Positions 6,652 through 13,683 of a DNA stretch of 23,374 nt are shown piece after piece. The notes under the pieces were generated by a model, which was not told the origin of the DNA, made no database searches, and saw nothing but the letters and a program-made list of their open reading frames with translations. Positions within the stretch are counted from its first letter, which is position 1; each line of letters begins with the position of its first letter. The translations under genes were made by a program, and so were the position numbers. The stretch is from an uncultured Clostridia bacterium (GTDB lineage: Bacteria; Bacillota; Clostridia; UBA1381): NCBI GenBank assembly GCA_934481375.1, contig CAKSPN010000007.1:1-23374 (forward strand), given 5' to 3'.

Positions 6652-7917
6652 ATGTTAGACATAAAAATTTTAAGACAAGACCCCGACAGAATAAGAGAGG
6701 CGCTGAAAAACCGCTGTAACGATCTCGACATATCACCCGCAATCGAGCTGGACAAACAGCGCAGAGATTTATTGGCTGATGTTGAGCAGAAGAAAGCAAA
6801 GCAGAACGAAATAAGCAAAAAAGTTCCTGCAATGAAGAAAGCCGGCGAAAATACGGACGAGCTTTTCAAAGAAATGAAGGAATTAAGCAACGAGATAAAA
6901 GCCGATGACGAAAAAGTCCGTGACATAGACGAACAACTCAGAAACTTTATGCTGAGAATACCCAATATCCCCAATTCAAGCTGCCCTATCGGCAAGGACG
7001 ATACGGAAAACAAGGAAATGCGCAAATGGGGCACGCCGAGAGAGTTTGATTTTGAATTCAAGGCGCATTGGGACATCGGAACAGACCTTGATATTCTCGA
7101 TTTTGAGCGCGGTACAAAAATTGCCGGTACGAGATTTACCGTCTATAAAGGACTCGGCGCAAGACTTGAGCGTTCGGTTATTCAGTATTTCTTAAACACG
7201 CACACCGATAACGGCTATACGGAAATTTTCCCGCCGTATATGGTAAACAGAGCGTCAATGACGGGTACGGGTCAGCTTCCTAAGTTTGAGGAGGACGCAT
7301 ATAATATAAAGAATAACGATTTCTTTATGATACCTACGGCAGAAGTGCCCGTAACCAACCTTCACCGTGACGAAATCCTTGACGGAGCGCAGCTTCCGAT
7401 AAAATACTGCGCATATTCGGCTTGTTTCAGAGCCGAGGCAGGCAGCGCCGGACGTGACACGAGAGGTCTTATAAGACAGCATCAGTTTAACAAGGTAGAG
7501 CTTGTTAAATTCGTAAAGCCGGAAAACAGCTATGATGAGCTTGAAAAGCTTACAAACGACGCCGAAAAGCTTTTGCAGGGACTCGGAATCCCATATAGGG
7601 TTGTATGCCTTTCGACAGGCGACTTAGGCTTCTCATCGGCAAAAACATACGATATAGAGGTTTGGATGCCGAGTTACGGCAGATATGTTGAAATATCCTC
7701 CTGCTCAAACTTTGAGGATTATCAGGCACGCCGTGCAAATATCAGATACAAGGAAACCGCAAAGGACAAGGCACAGTTCGTGCATACGTTAAACGGTTCG
7801 GGACTGGCTGTCGGAAGAACGGTAGCCGCAATTTTGGAAAACTTCCAGAACGAGGACGGAACGGTAACCGTTCCGGAGGCGCTTGTTCAATATATGGGAA
7901 CGGATACAATAAAATAA
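6652..7917 (+). CDS. serS: Seryl-tRNA synthetase (class II)
   Basis: A 421-residue cytosolic enzyme charging tRNA-Ser, and tRNA-Sec if present, by the normal two-step class II reaction. The N-terminal tRNA-binding coiled-coil arm spans about residues 27-100, followed by the catalytic core. Class II motif 1 lies around 172-195. The serine-binding TAE is at 229-231, motif 2 is CFRAEAGSAGRDTRGLIRQH from residue 258, and motif 3 is GSGLAVGRT at 382-390. It is full length with all key residues. It is separated by 16 bp from the small membrane protein gene and carries an AAAGGAT ribosome binding site, so it probably belongs to the operon starting at parA. There is no room for a T-box leader directly upstream, which is unusual for a Firmicute serS. 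A strong terminator follows. Confidence 0.99.
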   Translation: MLDIKILRQDPDRIREALKNRCNDLDISPAIELDKQRRDLLADVEQKKAKQNEISKKVPAMKKAGENTDELFKEMKELSNEIKADDEKVRDIDEQLRNFMLRIPNIPNSSCPIGKDDTENKEMRKWGTPREFDFEFKAHWDIGTDLDILDFERGTKIAGTRFTVYKGLGARLERSVIQYFLNTHTDNGYTEIFPPYMVNRASMTGTGQLPKFEEDAYNIKNNDFFMIPTAEVPVTNLHRDEILDGAQLPIKYCAYSACFRAEAGSAGRDTRGLIRQHQFNKVELVKFVKPENSYDELEKLTNDAEKLLQGLGIPYRVVCLSTGDLGFSSAKTYDIEVWMPSYGRYVEISSCSNFEDYQARRANIRYKETAKDKAQFVHTLNGSGLAVGRTVAAILENFQNEDGTVTVPEALVQYMGTDTIK

Positions 7918-7924
7918 TAATGTT

Positions 7925-7962
7925 GGGCAGAGTAAAATATTTTTACTCTGCCCTTTCTTTTT
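7925..7962 (+). terminator. Rho-independent terminator after serS
   Basis: Perfect 13-bp stem GGGCAGAGTAAAA/TTTTACTCTGCCC (7925-7937 with 7941-7953), loop TAT, then TTTCTTTTT. It ends the parA-parB-DUF4446-serS transcription unit and shields the DnaA-box region that follows. Confidence 0.93.
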
Positions 7963-8051
7963 GCAAAAATATATTCGGTTTACCTCTCGTTGGGATTTTA
8001 TGTAAACCAATGAAAAATTATAAACAATGTATAAACATGGAAAAAAATAAG

Positions 8052-8331
8052 TTATCCACGGTAAAATCCGCATAGACAAGCTGTTTTTTGCGAGTTATCC
8101 ACGCCGTCCACGGAGTTATCCACGGTATGCGCAGTTTATAAACAGTGGACAACCTGACGTGTTTATGCGGTTTTTTGAGGTTTACATATTATTTTTACAT
8201 AATTCTGTGTTTTTCCACCCATAAAAAGAGTATAATTGTGGATTAAAAAGTGTATGGAGTAAAAAAACGCATATTTATGCGGTTTTTTCGTATATGGCGG
8301 AGCAAAAAAGTTATCCACACCGTGTGAATAA
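8052..8331. other. DnaA-box cluster, candidate oriC (or DnaA-titration region)
   Basis: This lies in a 588-bp gene-free stretch. Plus-strand boxes TTATCCACG occur at 8052-8060, 8095-8103 and 8116-8124. A perfect TTATCCACA is at 8311-8319 and a perfect TTATTCACA is on the minus strand at 8323-8331. A one-mismatch TAATCCACA is at 8237-8245 (minus), and a weak TTGTCCACT at 8144-8152 (minus). Between the two groups lies a T-rich, easily melted stretch (about 8171-8236), as expected of an unwinding element. The clustering, mixed orientation, AT-rich core and position beside parABS and serS all fit oriC. Against it, there is no dnaA or dnaN in the window, and parA-serS point towards the cluster. 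A DnaA-binding regulatory or titration site is the alternative. Confidence 0.65.
8261..8288. repeat. A/T-tailed hairpin and 15-bp direct repeat inside the DnaA-box region
   Basis: AAAAAA-A-CGCATA (8261-8273) pairs with TATGCG-G-TTTTTT (8276-8288) across a 2-base loop with one A-G mismatch. The right half, TTTATGCGGTTTTTT (8274-8288), is a direct copy of 8162-8176. It could be a weak bidirectional terminator or a structural part of the origin. Confidence 0.5.
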
Positions 8332-8386
8332 ACGGTGGGATAAGTGCAGAAAATAAATTATTGCGCTCCAAAAAAACTCTGCAAAA

Positions 8387-8404
8387 ATTGTCGAATTTGA
8401 CAAA
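8387..8404. promoter_or_regulatory. Adjacent inverted Spo0A-box-like sites
   Basis: ATTGTCGAA (8387-8395) matches the 0A-box TTTGTCRAA with one mismatch. TTTGACAAA (8396-8404) reads TTTGTCAAA on the minus strand, a full match. The two half-sites abut with no spacer and overlap the -35 (TTGACA, 8397-8402) of the promoter below. A -35 hexamer explains part of the second match, so this is moderate evidence. If real, Spo0A could act on both the nearby DnaA boxes and this promoter. Confidence 0.45.
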
Positions 8405-8426
8405 ACGGCAGTTTATGTTGTATACT
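8397..8426 (+). promoter_or_regulatory. Promoter 1 of the DUF815 ATPase operon
   Basis: Perfect -35 TTGACA (8397-8402), 18-bp spacer, -10 TATACT (8421-8426). It overlaps the Spo0A-like sites. Confidence 0.7.
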
Positions 8427-8441
8427 CAAAACAAGGGTTAT

Positions 8442-8470
8442 TTGCATTTTTAAAAGCTTTGTGCTATAAT
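8442..8470 (+). promoter_or_regulatory. Promoter 2 of the DUF815 ATPase operon
   Basis: TTGCAT (8442-8447), 17-bp spacer, perfect -10 TATAAT (8465-8470) with extended TG at 8462-8463; 35 bp before the ATG at 8506. AAAGGGTGAT is the ribosome binding site. Confidence 0.65.
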
Positions 8471-8505
8471 GTAAAATGGCAAACTATACAAAAGGGTGAT
8501 TTAAA

Positions 8506-9654
8506 ATGGATTTACTGATTTTTGATAATATATTAAACGACCCCTGCATACAGGGAATAACGGAAAAAAACGATCTGGAGGTTATGAAGCGTATCGTCCG
8601 CTTTGCCGAAACGGAGGGCATAACCTCGGACAGCATATGCGAGTATGTGTCATCAAAGCTGGCGAATGACGAGAATATCGTTTCGCATCTTGCGCAGTCG
8701 GGAAAGAAAATCGGGAACGATTTGTACCGCCTTGCAAAGCGTGATATTAATCAGATATACAAATCGCTGTATAAGGCACAGCTTAAATATACCCCCTCGG
8801 GAAACGATACCGGCTTTTGCGGAGAATATGTAAACTCGATTTTAAAACTTACGCAGTCGGAGTCGGCGGAGGAACTTTTGGACAACCTTATACAGCATTA
8901 TAAAAAGCTCGGCTGCGGAGTGACCGCAAAGTATTACGCCTTCAAGTATGACGGCGGACTTTTCGGCATACCGTCCGTTGATATGCCCGATTTTGACGAA
9001 CTTATCGGCATAGATTATCAGAAGCAGACGCTTATTGATAACACAAAAGCGTTTGTAAACGGTAAAAAGGCGAATAACGTACTGCTTTTCGGCGACAGAG
9101 GAACGGGAAAATCCTCATCGGTCAAGGCGCTGTTGAAGATGTTTGCAAAGGACGGACTAAGACTTATCGAACTGCCGAAACAGAATATAAAGGATATACC
9201 GTGCCTTGCAAAAACGCTTTCCGAAAAACCGCATAAATACATACTTTTCCTTGACGATTTGTCGTTTGAGGCGGAGGAGCCGGAGTATAAATCGTTAAAG
9301 ATTGCAATGGAGGGACAGTTGCAGGCGCAAAACGATAATATGCTTGTGTACGCAACCTCGAACCGCAGACACCTTGTAAAGGAAACGCTGTCCGACCGCC
9401 AGGGCGACGATATGCACCGAAATGATCAGATGCAGGAAACGCTGTCGCTTTCGGAGCGTTTCGGAATAAGCCTTGTGTTCTCCGCTCCCAATCAGAAGGA
9501 GTTTTTGAATATAGTTGCGCATATGCTCAAAAAGCACGGCGTGGAAATCAACGCCGAAATCGAAAAAAAGGCGGTCGTATGGCAGATGAATTACGGCGGC
9601 AGAAACGGAAGATGCGCAAAGCAGTTTGTGTCATCGTATATATCGAGCCTTTAA
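8506..9654 (+). CDS. DUF815-family AAA+ ATPase
   Basis: A 382-residue cytoplasmic ATPase with an N-terminal helical region (about 1-165) and an AAA+ core. Walker A is GDRGTGKS at 196-203 and Walker B is ILFLDD at 246-251. A sensor-1-like YATSNRRH lies at 282-289, and SLSERFG (314-320) supplies a likely arginine finger, R318. The stretch DELIGIDYQKQTLIDNTKAF just before the P-loop is typical of DUF815. The substrate of the family is unknown. It begins a three-gene operon with two secreted proteins; its stop codon overlaps the next gene's AAGGAGG. It is also the first gene to the right of the DnaA-box cluster and may be under Spo0A influence. The fold is certain, the cellular role not. Confidence 0.93.
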   Translation: MDLLIFDNILNDPCIQGITEKNDLEVMKRIVRFAETEGITSDSICEYVSSKLANDENIVSHLAQSGKKIGNDLYRLAKRDINQIYKSLYKAQLKYTPSGNDTGFCGEYVNSILKLTQSESAEELLDNLIQHYKKLGCGVTAKYYAFKYDGGLFGIPSVDMPDFDELIGIDYQKQTLIDNTKAFVNGKKANNVLLFGDRGTGKSSSVKALLKMFAKDGLRLIELPKQNIKDIPCLAKTLSEKPHKYILFLDDLSFEAEEPEYKSLKIAMEGQLQAQNDNMLVYATSNRRHLVKETLSDRQGDDMHRNDQMQETLSLSERFGISLVFSAPNQKEFLNIVAHMLKKHGVEINAEIEKKAVVWQMNYGGRNGRCAKQFVSSYISSL

Positions 9655-9666
9655 GGAGGAAAGATT

Positions 9667-10641
9667 ATGAAAATGAAAATAACCGCCGCAGTGCTTGTGC
9701 TGCTGCTCTTGCCCGTAACGGCATTTGCGGCACGGTACAGCGTTGAGAGCGGAAAAAACGCCGTTGTATCGTGCTACGATAACGGACAGCTTGTGTTTTC
9801 CAAGCTGTTCAAAACGGAAAGCGATTTTATAGAGCTTCCCGATAAGTATAAGGATATGAAGAAAACTGTTTGGTACGATAAAGCCGAGTCGGTGTCGGAA
9901 CTTACCGAAAAAGCGGCGCAGTATCCGTCCGAAAAGGACGCACGCAATGCGTTCGCCGTCTGCCTTGATGTTTCCTCCGTTTACGGCGAGGACGAGGATA
10001 TGTACAGCATTGAGGCGCTGTATCAGGGCAAAAAGACGGAGTTTCTCGTTAAAAAGGACGTAAAAATCGAGTCCGCTCCTGAGAATTATCTCGAATTGAG
10101 CGGCAGTGACGCTTCCGCTCTGCAAAAAGGCGACGTTTTCCGCATATCGTACAATGTTCCGAAAACGGAATTTTCACGCATAGACTTTATATACCGCCCC
10201 GATAATTACAATATTGCGCTTGACGGCGCCGATTACGGGGTAAATTTTGAAAAATTGTTTGCATATAATAATAATGTGGGCGGTTTGAAAACCCAATGGG
10301 CGGCGCAGTACGGCGGACGAAATTCCGAAAAATATATGTATGCGTTCGGCATTATTGCGGATAGGACGAAAAACAGCCTTACGCTTATGAACAAAAGCGG
10401 CGAAACGGACAAGCTTATGGACATAGCGCTTGAACCCGAAACCGTTGTGTATCTTTGCAAAAGCGCACGCCCGTACGATATAACGGCATCGTCCGTGTCG
10501 GATATTCCGACAACGTTTGTTCCGAAGCTTTACGACAGCGAAAGAATAAACCTTAACGAATGTGACGGCTTTGCCTATGCGCTTGTAAGAATAATTGACG
10601 GAACTGCCGCCGACGTAGCGGTGTACTACAATTATAAATAA
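9667..10641 (+). CDS. Secreted protein of unknown function
   Basis: 324 residues. The N-terminus is a clear Sec signal peptide (two Lys, a Leu/Val-rich core, AFA-A cleavage at about residue 21). No later membrane segment, lipobox, sortase or SLH motif is visible, so it is either released or held by protein contacts. The mature part looks beta-rich, with Tyr- and Asp-containing stretches such as SRIDFIYRPDNYNI around 175-188 and GDVFRISYNV around 155-164. These remind me of C-terminal regions of clostridial SLH surface proteins, but I cannot name a domain. A perfect AAGGAGG at 9653-9659, overlapping the upstream stop, supports the start and coupling to the ATPase gene. The next gene begins 17 bp downstream. 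Function unknown. Confidence 0.8.
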   Translation: MKMKITAAVLVLLLLPVTAFAARYSVESGKNAVVSCYDNGQLVFSKLFKTESDFIELPDKYKDMKKTVWYDKAESVSELTEKAAQYPSEKDARNAFAVCLDVSSVYGEDEDMYSIEALYQGKKTEFLVKKDVKIESAPENYLELSGSDASALQKGDVFRISYNVPKTEFSRIDFIYRPDNYNIALDGADYGVNFEKLFAYNNNVGGLKTQWAAQYGGRNSEKYMYAFGIIADRTKNSLTLMNKSGETDKLMDIALEPETVVYLCKSARPYDITASSVSDIPTTFVPKLYDSERINLNECDGFAYALVRIIDGTAADVAVYYNYK

Positions 10642-10657
10642 GAAAGGACTTATAAAT

Positions 10658-11656
10658 ATGTATCGAATAAAAAAGACTGCGGCGCTTGCCATAGTGGTTA
10701 TCGCCGTGGTCGGAACGATTAATACATACGCACAGCCCAATATAAAAATAACCCTTAACGCAGTTGCGGACAACTCGTCACAGCAAATCGATTTCGGCGA
10801 AAACGGCCCGATCTGCCGCAACGATATAACCCTTGTGCCGGTACGGAAATTTGCGGAATCGGCGGGAATGGCCGTAAGCTGGAACCAGGAAATCCAAACG
10901 GCACAGCTTACGCTTAAAACGGATATAAACTCTCCGAAGCCGATTGAGCGGTACGCCGCACGGCTGATAAACAAAATAAACAATTACGGGCTTGAGCTTA
11001 CGCCCGTAAGCATAACCGCATCTTTGCGGCTTTATGCCGACAATGCGGTCATACGCTATAATTTCAAAGACCGTGAGGGCGACGCCGTGGCAATAGGAAA
11101 ATACGTCGCACTAAACGGTGTTGCGACTGCCGAAGATGACGCACGGCTTATGATTCCGCTAAGGAGTGCGATGGAAATATTCGGACTAACCGTTGACTGG
11201 AACCAGGCAGACACCTCGGTGTCCGTTTCCATACCGCAAGACGAAAATATGATTATCCCTACCGATTTGCGAATTGTGTCCGATGCGGAAAATGCATACG
11301 CTATCCCCAATTACGAGCAAATCCTTGCGGCGGAGGAGGCGGCAAAGGAAAAACCGCTCCACGGCGCATACATAGGAAAATTCAAAATAACGCACTACAC
11401 GCCCGGCTCGGCTGACAACGGCGTCTGGGGCAACAGCACCGCCTGGGCGGGCGAAATAATCCCCGGTCAGACCATCGCCGTCGACCCTAATATTATCCCC
11501 AAACTCAGCTGGGTCTACATTGACGGCTACGGAATCCGCCGTGCCGAGGACTGCGGCGGCATGGTAAAAGGCTACACAATTGACATCGCCGTCAACTCAT
11601 ATTCGGAAGTCCCCCAAGGAGTAGTTTACAGGGATGTCTATTGGGCTTCTCCCTGA
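10658..11656 (+). CDS. Secreted stalk-domain + 3D-domain cell wall protein
   Basis: 332 residues. A signal-anchor or signal peptide spans about residues 1-25 (possible cut after TYA). Copper-amine-oxidase N-terminal-like stalk motifs follow: ITLVPVRKFAESAGMAVSW at 57-75 and LMIPLRSAMEIFGLTVDW at 164-181, each with the usual VPVR/IPLR and trailing Trp. They are interrupted by a segment at about 95-145. The C-terminus is a 3D (Asp-Asp-Asp) double-psi barrel at about 240-315: FKITHYTPG, AVDPNIIP, AEDCGGMVKG and YTIDI, with D276, D298 and D309 as the conserved acids. 3D domains occur in RpfB/YocH/MltA-like peptidoglycan lytic enzymes, so a wall-remodelling role outside the membrane is likely. It is the last gene of the operon begun at 8506; a run of tandem repeats starts 28 bp after its stop. 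Confidence 0.9.
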   Translation: MYRIKKTAALAIVVIAVVGTINTYAQPNIKITLNAVADNSSQQIDFGENGPICRNDITLVPVRKFAESAGMAVSWNQEIQTAQLTLKTDINSPKPIERYAARLINKINNYGLELTPVSITASLRLYADNAVIRYNFKDREGDAVAIGKYVALNGVATAEDDARLMIPLRSAMEIFGLTVDWNQADTSVSVSIPQDENMIIPTDLRIVSDAENAYAIPNYEQILAAEEAAKEKPLHGAYIGKFKITHYTPGSADNGVWGNSTAWAGEIIPGQTIAVDPNIIPKLSWVYIDGYGIRRAEDCGGMVKGYTIDIAVNSYSEVPQGVVYRDVYWASP

Positions 11657-11683
11657 TTTTCCTTGCGTTTTCCTTGCTGAAAT

Positions 11684-12118
11684 TCCGCATCTTGTCAATT
11701 ATCGCTGCTCGGAGTATCTGCATACGCCGTCGCATCTCAAATCGGCAATCTGCGAAATTTCAGCTACGGAAAATGGCAAAAGCGAATAAAAATCCGCATC
11801 TCGCCAATTATCGCTGCTCGGAGTATCTGCATACGCCGTCGCATCTCAAATCGGCAATCTGCGAAATTTCAGCGGCGGAAAATGGCAAAAGCGAGAAAAT
11901 TCCGCATCTTGTCAATTATTCTTGCTCGGAGTATCAACATACGCCGTTGCATCTCAAATCGGCAACCTGCGAAATTTCAGCTACGGAAAATGGCAAAAGC
12001 GAATAAAAATCCGCATCTTGTCAATTATCAATGCTCGGAGTATCTGCATACGCCGTCGCATCTCAAATCGGCAATCTACGAAATTTCAGCGGCGGAAAAT
12101 GGCGAAAGCGAAGCACTT
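11684..12118. repeat. Four tandem ~109-bp intergenic repeats
   Basis: Units begin with TCCGCATC at 11684, 11793, 11901 and 12010 (periods 109, 108, 109). Each contains core CTCGGAGTATC...CATACGCCGT (first copy 11708-11732), then ATCTCAAATCGGCAA, TGCGAAATTTCAG (TACGAAATTTCAG in unit 4) and GGAAAATGGC. Units differ by scattered substitutions, with TCAGCTACGG and TCAGCGGCGG alternating. They fill most of the 534-bp gap before the toroid/ECF operon. Open frames across the array are low-complexity repeats of each other in several frames and are not genes. After the array (12119-12190) only AGGAGG for the next gene is seen; no cobalamin riboswitch is recognisable. Confidence 0.95.
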
Positions 12119-12190
12119 CAAATCGGCGGTTTATGATTTTCACTGCGGAACATAAAAACAATACCCGACAACAAACAGGAGGATATTCAA

Positions 12191-13666
12191 ATGAAAAAAA
12201 TCTTATCTGCGGCGGTCATTCTGTCGCTTATATTTTCATCAATACCGGCGTCGGCGTCAAAAAGCGGGGACGAACTCCGCAAAACGGCGCAATACGTTTA
12301 CGAAAACACGCCCGAACCCGTTTCGGGGAGCATCGGAGGAGAATGGGCGGTTTTCGGACTGGCACGCTCGGAGTATGATGTCGATTCAAGCTATTTCTTA
12401 AAATATGCCGAGAATTTGCAGACAGGCTCGGGCAGTACGCCCGAATACCTTGAAAATCCACGCTATATCCTTGCGCTTACGGCAATAGGGATGAATGCCG
12501 CCGATTTCAAGGGCAAAAATTTATATACGCCGCTTTTGGACACGGAAAAAGTAACGTCGTTCGGGGTTAATGTGGCGGCGTGGGCGCTTATCGCTCTTGA
12601 CTGCGAAAATTACAAAACAAACGGCGAAAAGGAAAAATATATTGAATTTATATTAAACTCGGCTCTTGACGACGGCGGATTTTCGTACACGTCCGAGGGT
12701 GCGGCGGATGCGGACGTAACGGCGGTTGTTTTGCAGGCGCTTTCCCCGTACACCGAGCGTTCAAACGTAAAAGAAGCCGTAAACAAAGCGCTTTCGTGCC
12801 TGTCGGACAAGCAGGAGGCGGACGGCGGATTTGTTTCTTGGGGCGTAAAATCGGCGGAAAGCACCGCCCAGGTCATTACCGCACTCAGCTCGCTTAATAT
12901 ACCTTTAAGCGACGAACGCTTTGTAAAGGATAAGAATTTATATGATAATCTTATGCAGTTCTCGTGCGGAAACGGCGGCTTTAAGCATGTTGTATCCGAT
13001 GAAACCGCAAACGCAATGACCACCGAACAGGCATTGTATTCGCTCTCGGCGCTTGAGCGTGCCGAAAACGGCAAATCAAAGCTTTACGATATGTCTGCCG
13101 TTGCAAAAATCCGTGCGCCGAGGTTTTCGGATATATTAAACAGTCCCTACCGTTCGGCAATAGAAATACTTGCCGAAAAAGGCGTTATAAACGGAGTGTC
13201 CGACACGGAGTTTAATCCGCACGGAAACGTAACCCGTGCCGAATATGCGGCAATGGTTGTGCGTGCGCTCGGAATAGAAAAAACGGCAGAGAACGGCTTT
13301 GCCGATGTGAACGAAAACGATTGGTTTTACAAAAGCGTCTGTGCGGCGTACGGCGCAGGAATAATAAACGGCGTATCGGACACGGAATTTAATCCGTACG
13401 GAAATATAACCCGTGAGCAATCCGCCGCAATGACCGCCCGTGCCGCAGAGTATGCGGGTGTTGACGCAGGCACAACGACGGACGATATAACCTGTGCCGA
13501 GAAGGAATATTCCGATTTCAACTCGGTTTCGGAGTGGGCAAAAGCGCCCGTAAGCTTTTGCTTAAAAAGCAAAATAACGGCGTTTATCACAGGCAAATTT
13601 ATCCCCCAAAGGGATACCACACGTGAAGAAACGGCGCAGATGATATACGCCTTGCTTTCGCTGTAA
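12191..13666 (+). CDS. SLH-anchored alpha/alpha-toroid protein, transcobalamin alpha-domain-like
   Basis: 491 residues. A signal peptide (cut near residue 22, ASA-S) is followed by an alpha/alpha-toroid of the prenyltransferase/squalene-oxidase repeat type (about 25-305). Its repeats carry DDGGFSY (160-166), ADGGFVSW (210-217) and GNGGFK (260-265). Three SLH modules follow, at about 311-360, 369-422 and 440-490; the first two share GVSDTEFNP and TR(A/E)-type ends, the third is more diverged. SLH domains bind pyruvylated wall polymer, so the toroid is displayed at the surface. I see no DxDD or QW-rich cyclase signature, so this is a binding fold rather than a terpene cyclase. Intrinsic factor and transcobalamin use the same fold, and the next gene encodes the matching beta domain. 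AGGAGG (12177-12182) is 8 nt from the ATG. The cobalamin or corrinoid ligand is inferred. Confidence 0.85.
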   Translation: MKKILSAAVILSLIFSSIPASASKSGDELRKTAQYVYENTPEPVSGSIGGEWAVFGLARSEYDVDSSYFLKYAENLQTGSGSTPEYLENPRYILALTAIGMNAADFKGKNLYTPLLDTEKVTSFGVNVAAWALIALDCENYKTNGEKEKYIEFILNSALDDGGFSYTSEGAADADVTAVVLQALSPYTERSNVKEAVNKALSCLSDKQEADGGFVSWGVKSAESTAQVITALSSLNIPLSDERFVKDKNLYDNLMQFSCGNGGFKHVVSDETANAMTTEQALYSLSALERAENGKSKLYDMSAVAKIRAPRFSDILNSPYRSAIEILAEKGVINGVSDTEFNPHGNVTRAEYAAMVVRALGIEKTAENGFADVNENDWFYKSVCAAYGAGIINGVSDTEFNPYGNITREQSAAMTARAAEYAGVDAGTTTDDITCAEKEYSDFNSVSEWAKAPVSFCLKSKITAFITGKFIPQRDTTREETAQMIYALLSL

Positions 13667-13683
13667 CCAAAGGATTGTAACGA

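Noticed and set aside
8333..8343. A further DnaA box in GGTGGGATAA
   Set aside because: The reverse complement TTATCCCAC differs from the consensus at the last three positions.
11692..11720. Promoter-like TTGTCA-17-TATCTG within repeat unit 1
   Set aside because: The -10 is poor and the pattern recurs only because the repeat does; no independent support.
11684..12118. CRISPR-like array
   Set aside because: Units are contiguous 109-bp repeats with no unique spacers, and no cas genes are present.
11641..12155. Several open frames (77-121 codons) across the 109-bp array, with repeated Ser/Arg/Ile-rich peptides
   Set aside because: They arise in more than one frame from the tandem units, have no ribosome binding sites and no family resemblance; the repeat explains them.
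11657..12190. Cobalamin riboswitch ahead of the toroid/ECF operon
   Set aside because: No B12-box or conserved cobalamin aptamer sequence could be found; a covariance-model search would be decisive.
12191..13666. Squalene-hopene or other terpene cyclase activity
   Set aside because: The toroid is secreted and wall-anchored and lacks a visible DxDD catalytic motif; binding is the more likely role.
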